Origin: Coriaria nepalensis
Lineage: Eukaryota > Streptophyta > Magnoliopsida > Cucurbitales > Coriariaceae
Length of the DNA stretch: 64,000 nt
NCBI GenBank assembly: GCA_027186245.1
Contig: CP114482.1
Location: forward strand, 28,477,209 to 28,541,208
Direction of reading: 5' to 3'
The translations under genes and the position numbers were made by a program. Shown piece after piece: positions 50,784 to 63,100 of the stretch. Within the stretch, counting starts at the first letter, position 1, and each line of letters opens with the position of its first letter. The notes under the pieces are model-generated. The model was not told where the DNA came from. It worked only from the letters and a program-made list of their open reading frames with translations, and ran no database searches.

Positions 50784-53484
50784 GCCTCAAAATCATGTCA
50801 TTGAGTCTCTTCTAGTCATCAAATCATTTGAAAGCAATTTGAATGAATTCTATGTTTGCTCTTTAAACGAGACTTTTGTGCATAACTTGCAATCGATATA
50901 GTCAAGCAAACTATCCATTGTTTAGCCTTGAAATCACGTCATTGAGTCTCTTCTAGAAATTAAATCATTTCAAAGCAATTCTAACGAAATCTATTTTCGT
51001 ACTTAAACCACGACTTTCATGAATAATTTGCATTAGATATTTTGATGGCAACTATGCGTTTGTATAGCCTTAAAATCATGTCATTGAGTCACTTTTAGTC
51101 AGTAAATCATTCGAAATCAATTCAAACGATTTCTATTTTCGCATTTCAAACAGGACTTTTGTGCAAAACATGCAATTGATCTATTGAAGGCAATTATGCG
51201 TTTGTTTAACCTTAAAATCATGTCATTGAGTATTTTCTAGTCATTAAATTAATTAAAAGTAATTCGAAAGAATTCTATTTTTTGGCACTTCAAACACGAC
51301 TTTCGTTCAGAACTTCCAATTCAACCATTGAGGAGAACTATGCATTCTTTTAGCCTTAAAGTCATGTCATTGAGTCTCTTCTAGTAATCAAATCATTTGA
51401 AAGCAATTTGAATGAATTTTATTTTTGCTCTTTAAACGAGACTTTTGTGCATAACTTGCAGTAGATATATTCAAGCAAACTATCCATTGTTTAGCCTTGA
51501 AATCACGTCATTGAGTCTCTTCTAGAAATTAAATCATTTCAAAGCAATTCTAACGAAATCTATTTTCGTACTTGAACCACGACTTTCGTGCATAATTTGC
51601 ATTAGATATTTTGATGGTAACTATGCGATTGTATAGCCTTAAAATCATGTCATTGAGTCACTTTTAGTCAATAAATCATTCGAAATCACTTCAAACGATT
51701 TCTATTTTCACATTTCGAACACGGCTTTTGTGCAAAACATGCAATTGATCTATTGAAGGAAATTATGCGTTTGTTTAGCCTTAAAATCATGTCATTGAGT
51801 CTTCTCTAGTCATTAAATCAATTAAAAGTAATTCGAAAGAATTCTATTTTTTGGCACTTCAAACACGACTTTCGTTCAGAACTTCCAATTCAACCATTGA
51901 GGAGAACTATGCATTCTTTCAGCCTTAAAATCATGTCATTGAGTCTCTTCTAGTCATCAAATCATTGGAAAGCAATTCGAACGAATTCTATTTTTGCTCT
52001 TTAAACGAGACTTTTGTGCATAACTTGCAATAGATATATTCAAGCAAACTCTCCAATGTTTAGCCTTGAAATCACATCATTGAGTCTCTTCTAGAAATTA
52101 AATCATTTCAAAGCAATTCTAACGAAATCTATTTTCGTACTTGAACCACAACTTTCGTGCATAATTTGCATTAGATATTTTGATGGCAACTATGCGTTTG
52201 TATAGCCTTAAAATCATGTCATTGAGTCACTTTTAGTCAATAAATCATTCGAAATCAATTCAAACGATTTCTATTTTCACATTTCGAACATGATTTTTGT
52301 GCAAAACATGCAATTGATCTATTGAAGGAAATTATGCGTTTCTTTAGCCTGAAAATCATGTCATTGAGTCTTCTCTAGTCATTAAATCAATTAAAAGTAA
52401 TTCGAAAGAATTCTATCTTTTGGCACTTCAAACACGACTTTCGTTCAGAACTTCTAATTCAACCATTGAGGAGAACTATGCATTCTTTTAGCCTTAAAAT
52501 CATGTCATTGAGTCTCTTCTAGTCATCAAATCATTTGAAAGCAATTCAAACGAATTCTATTTTTGCTCTTTAAACGAGACTTTTGTGCATAACTTGCGAT
52601 TGATATATTCATGACAACTATCTATTGTTTAGCCTTGAAATCACGTCATTGAGTCTCTTCTAGAAATTAAATCATTTCAAAGCAATTCTAACGAAATCTA
52701 TTTTCGTACTTGAACCACGACTTTCGTGCATAATTTCCGTTACATCTTTTGATGGCAACTATGCGTTTGTATAGCCTTAAAACCATGTCATTGAGTCACT
52801 TTTAGTAAATAAATCATTCGAAATCAATTCAAACGATTTCTATTTTCACATTTCGAACACGACTTTTGAGCAAAATTTGCAACTGATCTATTGAAGGAAA
52901 TTATGCATTTGTTTAGCCTTAAAATCATGTCATTGAGTCATCTGTAGTCATTAAATCAATTAAAAGTAATCCGGAAGAATTTTATTTTTTGGCACTTCAA
53001 ACACGACTTTCGTTTAGAACTTCCAATTCAACCATTGAGGACACTTATGCATTCTTTTAGCCTTAAAATCATGTCATTGAGTCTCTTCTAGTCATCAAAT
53101 CATTTGAAAGCAATTTGAATGAATTCTATTTTTGCTCTTTAAACGAGACTTTTGCGCATAACTTGCAATAGATATATTCAAGCAAACTATCCATTGTTTA
53201 GCCTTGAAATCACGTCATTGAGTCTCCTCTAGAAATTAAATCATTTCAAAGCAATTCTAACGAAATCTATTTTCGTACTTAAACCACGACTTTCGTGCAT
53301 AATTTGCATTAGATATTTTGATGGCAACTATGCGTTTGTATAGCCTTAAAATCATGTCATTGAGTCACTTTTAGTCAATAAATCATTCGAAATCAATTGA
53401 AACGATTTCTATTTTCGCATTTCAAACACGACTTTTGTGCAAAACAAGCAATTGATCTATTGAAGGCAATTATGCGTTTCTTTA
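50784..53484 (-). repeat. Right-arm HORs, offset-3,133 partner of 48.4-50.9 kb
   Basis: Regular HORs with a cores at 51,067, 51,636, 52,205, 52,774 and 53,343. Parts match upstream sequence at an offset of 3,133 bp (5 x 569 + 288): ctatgcgattgtatag (48,488 and 51,621), gcattctttcagcc (48,779 and 51,912), tcatctgtagtc and atccggaag (49,804 and 52,937). Between these the match fails (52,550-52,900 has gcgattgatatattcatg and agtaaataaatc instead), so the relation is mosaic. Confidence 0.75.
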
Positions 53485-55009
53485 GCCTTAAAATCATGTC
53501 ATTGAGTCTTCTCTAGTCATTAAATTAATTAAAACTAATTCGAAAGAATTCTATTTTTTGGCACTTCAAACACGACTTTCGTTCAGAACTTCCAATTCGA
53601 CCATTGAGGAGGACTATGCATTCTTTTAGCCTTAAAATCATGTCATTGAGTCTTCTCTAGTCATTAAATTAATTAAAACTAATTCGAAAGAATTCTATTT
53701 TTTGGTACTTCAAACACGACTTTCGTTCAAAACTTCCAATTCGACCATTGAGGAGGACTATGCATTCTTTTAGCCTTAAAATCATGTCATTGAGTCTTCT
53801 CTAGTCATTAAATTAATTAAAACTAATTCGAAAGAATTCTATTTTTTGGCACTTCAAACACGACTTTCGTTCATAACTTCCAATTCAACCATTGAGGAGG
53901 ACTATGCATTCTTTTAGCCTCAAAATCATGTCATTGAGTCTCTTCTAGTCATCAAATCATTTGAAAGCAATTTGAATGAATTCTATGTTTGCTCTTTAAA
54001 CGAGACTTTTGTGCATAACTTGCAATCGATATATTCAAGCAAACTCTCCAATGTTTAGCCTTGAAATCACATCATTGAGTCTCTTCTCGAAATTAAATCA
54101 TTTCAAAGCAATTCTAACGAAATCTATTTTCGTACTTGAACCACAACTTTCGTGCATAATTTGCATTAGATATTTTGATGGCAACTATGCGTTTGTATAG
54201 CCTTAAAATCATGTCATTGAGTCACTTTTAGTCAATAAATCATTCGAAATCAATTCAAACGATTTCTATTTTCACATTTCGAACATGATTTTTGTGCAAA
54301 ACATGCAATTGATCTATTGAAGGAAATTATGCGTTTGTTTAGCCTGAAAATCATGTCATTGAGTCTTCTCTAGTCATTAAATCAATTAAAAGTAATTCGA
54401 AAGAATTCTATCTTTTGGCACTTCAAACACGACTTTCGTTCAGAACTTCTAATTCAACCATTGAGGAGAACTATGCATTCTTTTAGCCTTAAAATCATGT
54501 CATTGAGTCTCTTCTAGTCATCAAATCATTTGAAAGCAATTTGAATGAATTTTATTTTTGCTCATTAAACGAGACTTTTGTGCATAACTTGCAATAGATA
54601 TATTCAAGCAAACTATCCATTGTTTAGCCTTGAAATCACGTCATTGAGTCTCTTCTAGAAATTAAATCATTTCAAAGCAATTCTAACGAAATCTATTTTC
54701 GTACTTGAACAACGACTTTCGTGCATAATTTCCGTTACATCTTTTGATGGCAACTATGCGTTTGTATAGCCTTAAAACCATGTCATTGACTCACTTTTAG
54801 TAAATAAATCATTCGAAATCAATTCAAACGATTTCTATTTTCACATTTCGAACACGACTTTTGTGCAAAACTTGCAACTGATCTATTGAAGGAAATTATG
54901 CGTTTGTTTAGCCTTAAAATCATGTCATTCAGTCATCTGTAGTCATTAAATCAATTAAAAGTAATTCGGAAGAATTTTATTTTTTGGCACTTCAAACACG
55001 ACTTTCGTT
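53015..55009 (-). repeat. 1,995-bp tandem duplication, copy 1
   Basis: Three HORs plus the two extra c monomers (3 x 569 + 288 = 1,995). It recurs immediately downstream. Shared private marks: tctcctctagaaatt (53,223 and 55,218), ttttgcgcataac, tcttctcgaaattaaatc (54,082 and 56,077), gaacaacgac (54,708 and 56,703), cattcagtcatctg (54,928 and 56,923). Differences seen: aattgaaacg at 53,397, gcgtttcttt at 53,474 and ggtacttc at 53,704. Confidence 0.9.
53485..53916 (-). repeat. Monomer-level triplication 2 (3 x 144 bp)
   Basis: Cores at 53,485, 53,629, 53,773 and 53,917. It has the same structure and variants as 50,352-50,783, including attcgaccattgagg in the first two monomers and attcaaccattgagg in the third, so it derives from the same event and was carried along in a larger duplication (offset 3,133). 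Private change: tttggtacttc near 53,703. Confidence 0.92.
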
Positions 55010-57140
55010 CAGAACTTCCAATTCAACCATTGAGGACACTTATGCATTCTTTTAGCCTTAAAATCATGTCATTGAGTCTCTTCTAGTCATCAAATCATTT
55101 GAAAGCAATTTGAATGAATTCTATTTTTGCTCTTTAAACGAGACTTTTGCGCATAACTTGCAATAGATATATTCAAGCAAACTATCCATTGTTTAGCCTT
55201 GAAATCACGTCATTGAGTCTCCTCTAGAAATTAAATCATTTCAAAGCAATTCTAACGAAATCTATTTTCGTACTTAAACCACGACTTTCGTGCATAATTT
55301 GCATTAGATATTTTGATGGCAACTATGCGTTTGTATAGCCTTAAAATCATGTCATTGAGTCACTTTTAGTCAATAAATCATTCGAAATCAATTCAAACGA
55401 TTTCTATTTTCGCATTTCAAACACGACTTTTGTGCAAAACAAGCAATTGATCTATTGAAGGCAATTATGCGTTTGTTTAGCCTTAAAATCATGTCATTGA
55501 GTCTTCTCTAGTCATTAAATTAATTAAAACTAATTCGAAAGAATTCTATTTTTTGGCACTTCAAACACGACTTTCGTTCAGAACTTCCAATTCGACCATT
55601 GAGGAGGACTATGCATTCTTTTAGCCTTAAAATCATGTCATTGAGTCTTCTCTAGTCATTAAATTAATTAAAACTAATTCGAAAGAATTCTATTTTTTGG
55701 CACTTCAAACACGACTTTCGTTCAAAACTTCCAATTCGACCATTGAGGAGGACTATGCATTCTTTTAGCCTTAAAATCATGTCATTGAGTCTTCTCTAGT
55801 CATTAAATTAATTAAAACTAATTCGAAAGAATTCTATTTTTTGGCACTTCAAACACGACTTTCGTTCATAACTTCCAATTCAACCATTGAGGAGGACTAT
55901 GCATTCTTTTAGCCTCAAAATCATGTCATTGAGTCTCTTCTAGTCATCAAATCATTTGAAAGCAATTTGAATGAATTCTATGTTTGCTCTTTAAACGAGA
56001 CTTTTGTGCATAACTTGCAATCGATATATTCAAGCAAACTCTCCAATGTTTAGCCTTGAAATCACATCATTGAGTCTCTTCTCGAAATTAAATCATTTCA
56101 AAGCAATTCTAACGAAATCTATTTTCGTACTTGAACCACAACTTTCGTGCATAATTTGCATTAGATATTTTGATGGCAACTATGCGTTTGTATAGCCTTA
56201 AAATCATGTCATTGAGTCACTTTTAGTCAATAAATCATTCGAAATCAATTCAAACGATTTCTATTTTCACATTTCGAACATGATTTTTGTGCAAAACATG
56301 CAATTGATCTATTGAAGGAAATTATGCGTTTGTTTAGCCTGAAAATCATGTCATTGAGTCTTCTCTAGTCATTAAATCAATTAAAAGTAATTCGAAAGAA
56401 TTCTATCTTTTGGCACTTCAAACACGACTTTCGTTCAGAACTTCTAATTCAACCATTGAGGAGAACTATGCATTCTTTTAGCCTTAAAATCATGTCATTG
56501 AGTCTCTTCTAGTCATCAAATCATTTGAAAGCAATTTGAATGAATTTTATTTTTGCTCATTAAACGAGACTTTTGTGCATAACTTGCAATAGATATATTC
56601 AAGCAAACTATCCATTGTTTAGCCTTGAAATCACGTCATTGAGTCTCTTCTAGAAATTAAATCATTTCAAAGCAATTCTAACGAAATCTATTTTCGTACT
56701 TGAACAACGACTTTCGTGCATAATTTCCGTTACATCTTTTGATGGCAACTATGCGTTTGTATAGCCTTAAAACCATGTCATTGACTCACTTTTAGTAAAT
56801 AAATCATTCGAAATCAATTCAAACGATTTCTATTTTCACATTTCGAACACGACTTTTGTGCAAAACTTGCAACTGATCTATTGAAGGAAATTATGCGTTT
56901 GTTTAGCCTTAAAATCATGTCATTCAGTCATCTGTAGTCATTAAATCAATTAAAAGTAATTCGGAAGAATTTTATTTTTTGGCACTTCAAACACGACTTT
57001 CGTTCAGAACTTCCAATTCAACCATTGAGGACACTTATGCATTCTTTTAGCCTTAAAATCATGTCATTGAGTCTCTTCTAGTCATCAAATCATTTGAAAG
57101 CAATTTGAATGAATTCTATTTTTGCTCTTTAAACGAGACT
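55010..57140 (-). repeat. 1,995-bp tandem duplication, copy 2 plus overhang
   Basis: Direct tandem copy of 53,015-55,009. The match carries on about 135 bp past one full period to near 57,140, where tttgtgcataac replaces tttgcgcataac. The identical 63-codon open frames at 54,009-54,200 and 56,004-56,195 on the + strand are simply this duplication seen in translation. Confidence 0.88.
55480..55911 (-). repeat. Monomer-level triplication 3 (3 x 144 bp)
   Basis: Cores at 55,480, 55,624, 55,768 and 55,912. It is the copy of 53,485-53,916 at an offset of 1,995 bp, carried in the tandem duplication of that length. It shares gttcaaaacttcc in the second monomer with copy 2 (53,725), against gttcagaacttcc in copy 1. 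Confidence 0.92.
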
Positions 57141-60100
57141 TTTGTGCATAACTTGCAATAGATATATTCAAGCAAACTCTCCAATGTTTAGCCTTGAAAT
57201 CACATCATTGAGTCTCTTCTAGAAATTAAATCATTTCAAAGCAATTCTAACGAAATCTATTTTCGTACTTGAACCACAACTTTCGTGCATAATTTGCATT
57301 AGATATTTTGATGGCAACTATGCGTTTGTATAGCCTTAAAATCATGTCATTGAGTCACTTTTAGTCAATAAATCATTCGAAATCAATTCAAACGATTTCT
57401 ATTTTCACATTTCGAACATGATTTTTGTGCAAAACATGCAATTGATCTATTGAAGGAAATTATGCGTTTGTTTAGCCTGAAAATCATGTCATTGAGTCTT
57501 CTCTAGTCATTAAATCAATTAAAAGTAATTCGAAAGAATTCTATCTTTTGGCACTTCAAACACGACTTTCGTTCAGAACTTCTAATTCAACCATTGAGGA
57601 GAACTATGCATTCTTTTAGCCTTAAAATCATGTCATTGAGTCTCTTCTAGTCATCAAATCATTTGAAAGCAATTCAAACGAATTCTATTTTTGCTCTTTA
57701 AACGAGACTTTTGTGCATAACTTGCGATTGATATATTCATGACAACTATCTATTGTTTAGCCTTGAAATCACGTCATTGAGTCTCTTCTAGAAATTAAAT
57801 CATTTCAAAGCAATTCTAGCGAAATCTATTTTCGTACTTGAACCACGACTTTCGTGTATAATTTCCGTTACATCTTTTGATGGCAACTATGCGTTTGTAT
57901 AGCCTTAAAACCATGTCATTGAGTCACTTTTAGTAAATAAATCATTCGAAATCAATTCAAACGATTTCTATTTTCACATTTCGAACACGACTTTTGTGCA
58001 AAATTTGCAACTGATCTATTGAAGGAAATTATGCATTTGTTTAGCCTTAAAATCATGTCATTGAGTCATCTGTAGTCATTAAATCAATTAAAAGTAATCC
58101 GGAAGAATTTTATTTTTTGGCACTTCAAACACGACTTTCGTTCAGAACTTCCAATTCAACCATTGAGGACACTTATGCATTCTTTTAGCCTTAAAATCAT
58201 GTCATTGAGTCTCTTCTAGTCATCAAATCATTTGAAAGCAATTTGAATGAATTCTACTTTTGCTCTTGAAACGAGACTTTTGCGCATAACTTGCAATAGA
58301 TATATTCAAGCAAACTATCCATTGTTTAGCCTTGAAATCACGTCATTGAGTCTCTTCTAGAAATTAAATCATTTCAAAGCAATTCTAACGAAATCTATTT
58401 TCGTACTTAAACCACGACTTTCGTGCATAATTTGCATTAGATATTTTGATGGCAACTATGCGTTTGTATAGCCTTAAAATCATGTCATTGAGTCACTTTT
58501 AGTCAATAAATCATTCGAAATCAATTCAAACGATTTCTATTTTCGCATTTCAAACAGGACTTTTGTGCAAAACATGCAATTGATCTATTGAAGGCAATTA
58601 TGCGTTTGTTTAGCCTTAAAATCATGTCATTGAGTATTTTCTAGTCATTAAATTAATTAAAAGTAATTCGAAAGAATTCTATTTTTTGGCACTTCAAATA
58701 CGACTTTCGTTCAGAACTTCCAATTCAACCATTGAGGAGAACTATGAATTCTTTTAGCCTTAAAGTCATGTCATTGAGTCTCTTCTAGTCATCAAATCAT
58801 TTGAAAGCAATTTGAATGAATTTTATTTTTGCTCTTTAAACGAGACTTTTGTGCATAACTTGCAATAGATATATTCAAGCAAACTATCCATTGTTTAGCC
58901 TTGAAATCACGTCATTGAGTCTCTTCTAGAAATTAAATCATTTCAAAGCAATTCTAACAAAATCTATTTTCGTACTTAAACCACGACTTTCGTGCATAAT
59001 TTGCATTAGATATTTTGATGGCAACTATGCGTTTGTATAGCCTTAAAATCATGTCATTGAGTCACTTTTAGTCAATAAATCATTCGAAATCAATTCAAAC
59101 GATTTCTATTTTCGCATTTCAAACACGACTTTTGTGCAAAACAAGCAATTGATCTATTGAAGGAAATTATGCGTTTGTTTAGCCTTAAAATCATGTCATT
59201 GAGTCTTCTCTAGTCATTAAATCAATTAAAAGTAATTCGAAAGAATTCTATCTTTTGGCACTTCAAACACGACTTTCATTCAGAACTTCTAATTCAACCA
59301 TTGAGGAGAACTATGCATCCTTTTAGCCTTAAAATCATGTCATTGAGTCTCTTCTAGTCATCAAATCATTTGAAAGCAATTCAAACGAATTCTATTTTTG
59401 CTCTTTAAACGAGACTTTTGTGCATAACTTGCAATAGATATATTCAAGCAAACTATCCATTGTTTCCCCTTGAAATCACGTCATTGAGTCTCTTCTAGAA
59501 ATTAAATTATTTCAAAGCAATTCTAACGAAATCTATTTTCGTACTTGAACCACGACTTTCGTGCATAATTTGCATTAGATATTTTGATGGCAACTATGCG
59601 TTTGTATAGCCTTAAAATCATGTCATTGAGTCACTTTTAGTCAATAAATCATTCGAAATCAATTCAAACGATTTCTATTTTCACATTTCGAACATGATTT
59701 TTGTGCAAAACATGCAATTGATCTATTGAAGGAAATTATGCGTTTGTTTAGCCTTAAAATCATGTCATTGAGTCTTCTCTAGTCATTAAATCAATTAAAA
59801 GTAATTCGAAAGAATTCTATCTTTTGGCACTTCAAACACGACTTTCGTTCAGAACTTCTAATTCAACCATTAAGGAGAACTATGCATTCTTTTAGCCTTA
59901 AAATCATGTCATTGAGTCTCTTCTAGTCATCAAATCATTTGAAAGCAATTTGAATGAATTCTATTTTTGCTCTTTAAACGAGACTTTTGCGCATAACTTG
60001 CAATAGATATATTCAAGCAAACTATCCATTGTTTAGCCTTGAAATCACGTCATTGAGTCTCTTCTAGAAATTAAATCATTTCAAAGCAATTCTAACGAAA

Positions 60101-63100
60101 TCTATTTTCGTACTTAAACCACGACTTTCGTGCATAATTTGCATTAGATATTTTGATGGCAACTATGCGTTTGTATAGCCTTAAAATCATGTCATTGAGT
60201 CACTTTTAGTCAATAAATCATTCGAAATCAATTCAAACGATTTCTATTTTCGCATTTCAAACACGACTTTTGTGCAAAACAAGGAATTGATCTATTGAAG
60301 GCAATTATGCGTTTGTTTAGCCTTAAAATCATGTCATTGAGTCTTCTCTAGTCATTAAATTAATTAAAACTAATTCGAAAGAATTTTATTTTTTCGCACT
60401 TCAAACACGACTTTCGTTCAGAACTTCCAATTCAACCATTGAGGACACTTATGCATTCTTTTAGCCTTAAAATCATGTCATTGAGTCTCTTATAGTCATC
60501 AAATCATTTGAAAGCAATTTGAATGAATTCTATTTTTGCTCTTTAAACGAGACTTTTGCGCATAACTTGCAATAGATATATTCAAGCAAACTATACATTG
60601 TTTAGCCTTGAAATCACGTCATTGAGTCTCTTCTAGAAATTAAATCATTTCAAAGCAATTCTAACGAAATCTATTTTCGTACTTAAACCACGACTTTCGT
60701 GCATAATTTGCATTAGATATTTTGATGGCAACTATGCGTTTGTATAGCCTTAAAATCATGTCATTGAGTCACTTTTAGTCAATAAATCATTCGAAATCAA
60801 TTCAAACGATTTCTATTTTCGCATTTCAAACACGACTTTTGTGCAAAACAAGCAATTGATCTATTGAAGGAAATTATGCGTTTGTTTAGCCTTAAAATCA
60901 TGTCATTGAGTCTTCTCTAGTCATTAAATCAATTAAAAGTAATTCGAAAGAATTCTATCTTTTGGCACTTCAAACACGACTTTCATTCAGAACTTCTAAT
61001 TCAACCATTGAGGAGAACTATGCATCCTTTTAGCCTTAAAATCATGTCATTGAGTCTCTTCTAGTCATCAAATCATTTGAAAGCAATTCAAACGAATTCT
61101 ATTTTTGCTCTTTAAACGAGACTTTTGTGCATAACTTGCAATAGATATATTCAAGCAAACTATCCATTGTTTCCCCTTGAAATCACGTCATTGAGTCTCT
61201 TCTAGAAATTAAATTATTTCAAAGCAATTCTAACGAAATCTATTTTCGTACTTGAACCACGACTTTCGTGCATAATTTGCATTAGATATTTTGATGGCAA
61301 CTATGCGTTTGTATAGCCTTAAAATCATGTCATTGAGTCACTTTTAGTCAATAAATCATTCGAAATCAATTCAAACGATTTCTATTTTCGCATTTCAAAC
61401 ACGACTTTTGTGCAAAACAAGCAATTGATCTATTGAAGGAAATTATGCGTTTGTTTAGCCTTAAAATCATGTCATTGAGTCTTCTCTAGTCATTAAATCA
61501 ATTAAAAGTAATTCGAAAGAATTCTATCTTTTGGCACTTCAAACACGACTTTCATTCAGAACTTCTAATTCAACCATTGAGGAGAACTATGCATCCTTTT
61601 AGCCTTAAAATCATGTCATTGAGTCTCTTCTAGTCATCAAATCATTTGAAAGCAATTCAAACGAATTCTATTTTTGCTCTTTAAACGAGACTTTTGTGCA
61701 TAACTTGCAATAGATATATTCAAGCAAACTATCCATTGTTTCCCCTTGAAATCACGTCATTGAGTCTCTTCTAGAAATTAAATTATTTCAAAGCAATTCT
61801 AACGAAATCTATTTTCGTACTTGAACCACGACTTTCGTGCATAATTTGCATTAGATATTTTGATGGCAACTATGCGTTTGTATAGCCTTAAAATCATGTC
61901 ATTGAGTCACTTTTAGTCAATAAATCATTCGAAATCAATTCAAACGATTTCTATTTTCACATTTCGAACATGATTTTTGTGCAAAACATGCAATTGATCT
62001 ATTGAAGGAAATTATGCGTTTGTTTAGCCTTAAAATCATGTCATTGAGTCTTCTCTAGTCATTAAATCAATTAAAAGTAATTCGAAAGAATTCTATCTTT
62101 TGGCACTTCAAACACGACTTTCGTTCAGAACTTCTAATTCAACCATTGAGGAGAACTATGCATTCTTTTAGCCTTAAAATCATGTCATTGAGTCTCTTCT
62201 AGTCATCAAATCATTTGAAAGCAATTCAAACGAATTCTATTTTTTCTCTTTAAACGAGACTTTTGTGCATAACTTGCGATTGATATATTCATGACAACTA
62301 TCTATTGTTTAGCCTTGAAATCACGTCATTGAGTCTCTTCTAGAAATTAAATCATTTCAAAGCAATTCTAACGAAATCTATTTTCGTACTTGAACCACGA
62401 CTTTCGTGCATAATTTCCGTTACATCTTTTGATGGCAACTATGCGTTTGTATAGCCTTAAAACCATGTCATTGAGTCACTTTTAGTAAATAAATCATTCG
62501 AAATCAATTCAAACGATTTCTATTTTCACATTTCGAACACGACTTTTGTGCAAAATTTGCAACTGATCTATTGAAGGAAATTATGCATTTGTTTAGCCTT
62601 AAAATCATGTCATTGAGTCATCTGTAGTCATTAAATCAATTAAAAGTAATCCGGAAGAATTTTATTTTTTCGCACTTCAAACACGACTTTCGTTCAGAAC
62701 TTCCAATTCAACCATTGAGGACACTTATGCATTCTTTTAGCCTTAAAATCATGTCATTGAGTCTCTTATAGTCATCAAATCATTTGAAAGCAATTTGAAT
62801 GAATTCTATTTTTGCTCTTTAAACGACACTTTTGCGCATAACTTGCAATAGATATATTCAAGCAAACTATCCATTGTTTAGCCTTGAAATCACGTCATTG
62901 AGTCTCTTCTAGAAATTAAATCATTTCAAAGCAATTCTAACGAAATCTATTTTCGTACTTAAACCACGACTTTCGTGCATAATTTGCATTAGATATTTTG
63001 ATGGCAACTATGCGTTTGTATAGCCTTAAAATCATGTCATTGAGTCACTTTTAGTCAATAAATCATTCGAAATCAATTCAAACGATTTCTATTTTCGCAT

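Noticed and set aside
54009..54200. A 63-codon open frame on the + strand, repeated at 56,004-56,195
   Set aside because: It lies in b and a monomers and its two copies are 1,995 bp apart, the length of the tandem duplication. It is a chance frame in satellite DNA.
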